DNA of 64,000 nt from Sphingobium sp. EM0848. GTDB taxonomy: Bacteria > Pseudomonadota > Alphaproteobacteria > Sphingomonadales > Sphingomonadaceae. This document shows, in pieces, positions 63,378 to 64,000 of this stretch. Where the stretch lies: contig NZ_JABXWB010000001.1 of assembly GCF_013375555.1 (NCBI RefSeq), positions 558,001 through 622,000 of the forward strand, in the 5' to 3' direction. The notes below the pieces were generated by a model. The model saw only the letters and a list, made by a program, of their open reading frames with translations, was not told the origin of the DNA and made no database searches. Each line of letters begins with the position of its first letter. Positions within the stretch are counted from its first letter, which is position 1. A program made the position numbers and the translations under genes.

Positions 63378-63665
63378 TCAGACGCCCTGGATGATGAAGG
63401 CGCGATAATCGGCGCCCAGATGCCGGTGCCGCTTCGCGTCCTGATAGGCCGGGCTGTCATACCAGGCCCTGGCCGCTTCCACCGTCTTGAACTCTACGAT
63501 GACCGCGCTGTCCGTCGGCGGGCCTTCCAGTGTTTCCGTCGCTCCATAGACGGCGCGGGGGATCGCTTCATGTCCGGCGAAGGTGGGGCCGGCCATCCTC
63601 GCATAGATTTTCATCTCCTCCTCGTCGCGGATATTTTCACGCATGAAGACAATATAGGCCGGCAT
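63378..63665 (-). CDS. DUF1330 family small protein
   Basis: 95 residues. It begins PAYIVFMRENIRDEEEMKIYARM and has the DUF1330 core SAVIVEFKTVEAARAWYDSPAYQDA, a dimeric alpha-beta (ferredoxin-like) fold. The ATG at 63665 has GGGAG upstream. Function of the family is unknown; members often sit near catabolic enzymes. It is read toward the SDR. Confidence 0.85.
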   Translation of the reverse strand: MPAYIVFMRENIRDEEEMKIYARMAGPTFAGHEAIPRAVYGATETLEGPPTDSAVIVEFKTVEAARAWYDSPAYQDAKRHRHLGADYRAFIIQGV

Positions 63666-63875
63666 GTAACACTCCCTTCTTTGACATGCTGAGAGGCGGT
63701 GATGCACGGCGGCGCGTGCGCAGTCCAGTGTCGGGCAGGCATGGATCGCGCCTGCCGCACGGCTTCACATTCCTGATGGATTGGCAGGCAATGACGGATT
63801 GCTCTTCGCTCGGCCTGCGGTTCATTCCATTCTTCCATCGATTGCGGGGCGGATGTGAGAGGATGGAAAGAAGGC

Positions 63876-64000
63876 ATGACAGTCGAAGGAGAATTGCTGT
63901 GGCGTCCGTCGCAGGATTTTGCGTCCGGATCCAACCTTGCGCAATATATGGAATGGCTAAGGCCGCGGGGGCATGATTTCACAGACTATCCCGCCCTGTG
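63876..64000 (+). CDS. Acetoacetyl-CoA synthetase-like gene, start only (3' end outside window)
   Basis: About 41 codons from the ATG at 63876, with AAGAAGG just upstream. The N-terminal reads LLWRPSQDF, SNLAQYMEWL and a DYPALW segment, which match the beginning of acetoacetate-CoA ligases and related acyl-CoA synthetases, where an LW.PS start and a DY.ALW motif precede the adenylation domain. It would activate an acid left after thiolase or lyase steps. The assignment rests on the N-terminus only. Confidence 0.68.
   Translation, partial: MTVEGELLWRPSQDFASGSNLAQYMEWLRPRGHDFTDYPAL

Noticed and set aside
63783..63860. ATTGG/GCAAT and ATTGC half-sites before the acetoacetyl-CoA synthetase-like gene
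   Set aside because: Only single half-sites fit; spacing and the second arm fail.
1..64000. tRNA, rRNA, CRISPR arrays, insertion sequences, prophage genes, toxin-antitoxin pairs
   Set aside because: None was recognisable in either strand; no transposase or integrase motifs, no regular repeat-spacer pattern.

Overview
The window is a dense, mobile-element-free stretch of an alphaproteobacterial genome, most likely a sphingomonad (Sphingobium, Novosphingobium or Sphingopyxis type). The pointers are high GC content, four TonB-dependent receptors of the long sphingomonad type next to catabolic genes, many family III CoA-transferases, RraA-type aldolases and GMC/aldehyde dehydrogenase pairs, and frequent GTG/TTG starts behind good Shine-Dalgarno sequences. 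I saw no rRNA, tRNA, CRISPR array, transposase or phage gene. About 49 genes are called. Almost all are catabolic enzymes, outer-membrane receptors or one regulator, so the whole 64 kb reads as one catabolic island.

Layout. 1-6.1 kb: the end of a TonB receptor, a convergent glutathione S-transferase, then an overlapping operon of a short-chain dehydrogenase (SDR), an acyl-CoA synthetase and a Rieske oxygenase alpha subunit. 6.2-10.4 kb (minus): fused CaiB-CaiB CoA-transferase, aldehyde dehydrogenase (ALDH) and a SnoaL-like protein. 10.6-16.8 kb (plus): a LigJ-like amidohydrolase, LigB-like extradiol dioxygenase, three RraA-type aldolases, RidA, a [2Fe-2S] ferredoxin and an acyl-CoA dehydrogenase. 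Together these look like gallate-type ring cleavage down to pyruvate and oxaloacetate. 16.9-21.7 kb (minus): GMC oxidoreductase, ALDH, GMC oxidoreductase, divergent from a TonB receptor, recalling polyethylene-glycol-type alcohol oxidation operons. 21.9-28.9 kb: two TonB receptors, a zinc alcohol dehydrogenase and a nitronate monooxygenase-like protein. 29.1-34.7 kb: two MaoC hydratases, a frameshifted MFS transporter, a CaiB CoA-transferase, a CitE-type lyase and a 3-alpha-HSD-like SDR. 34.7-41.6 kb: amidohydrolase-ALDH-GMC operon (minus), divergent from an IclR regulator and a second CitE lyase. 41.6-52.8 kb (minus): an eight-gene operon with thiolase, hydratase/dehydrogenase fusion, acyl-CoA dehydrogenase, FAD oxidoreductase, ALDH, SDR and a molybdopterin oxidoreductase. 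53-64 kb: SDR, a second FadB-like fusion, a TonB receptor, a second molybdopterin oxidoreductase, ALDH, SDR, DUF1330 and the start of an acetoacetyl-CoA synthetase-like gene.

How it may work (inference): receptors import the substrate; alcohol groups are oxidised by GMC/Zn-ADH and ALDH enzymes; acids are activated by the ligase and CoA-transferases; beta-oxidation and MaoC/CitE steps shorten the chain, while the Rieske/LigB/LigJ/RraA set opens a ring. The substrate cannot be named from sequence.

The most notable new signal is a palindrome, ATTRC-N4-GYAAT, found in seven intergenic regions, including the one in front of the single IclR gene. It appears to link TonB receptors, the MaoC, CoA-transferase/CitE, amidohydrolase/ALDH/GMC and beta-oxidation operons and an SDR into one local regulon.
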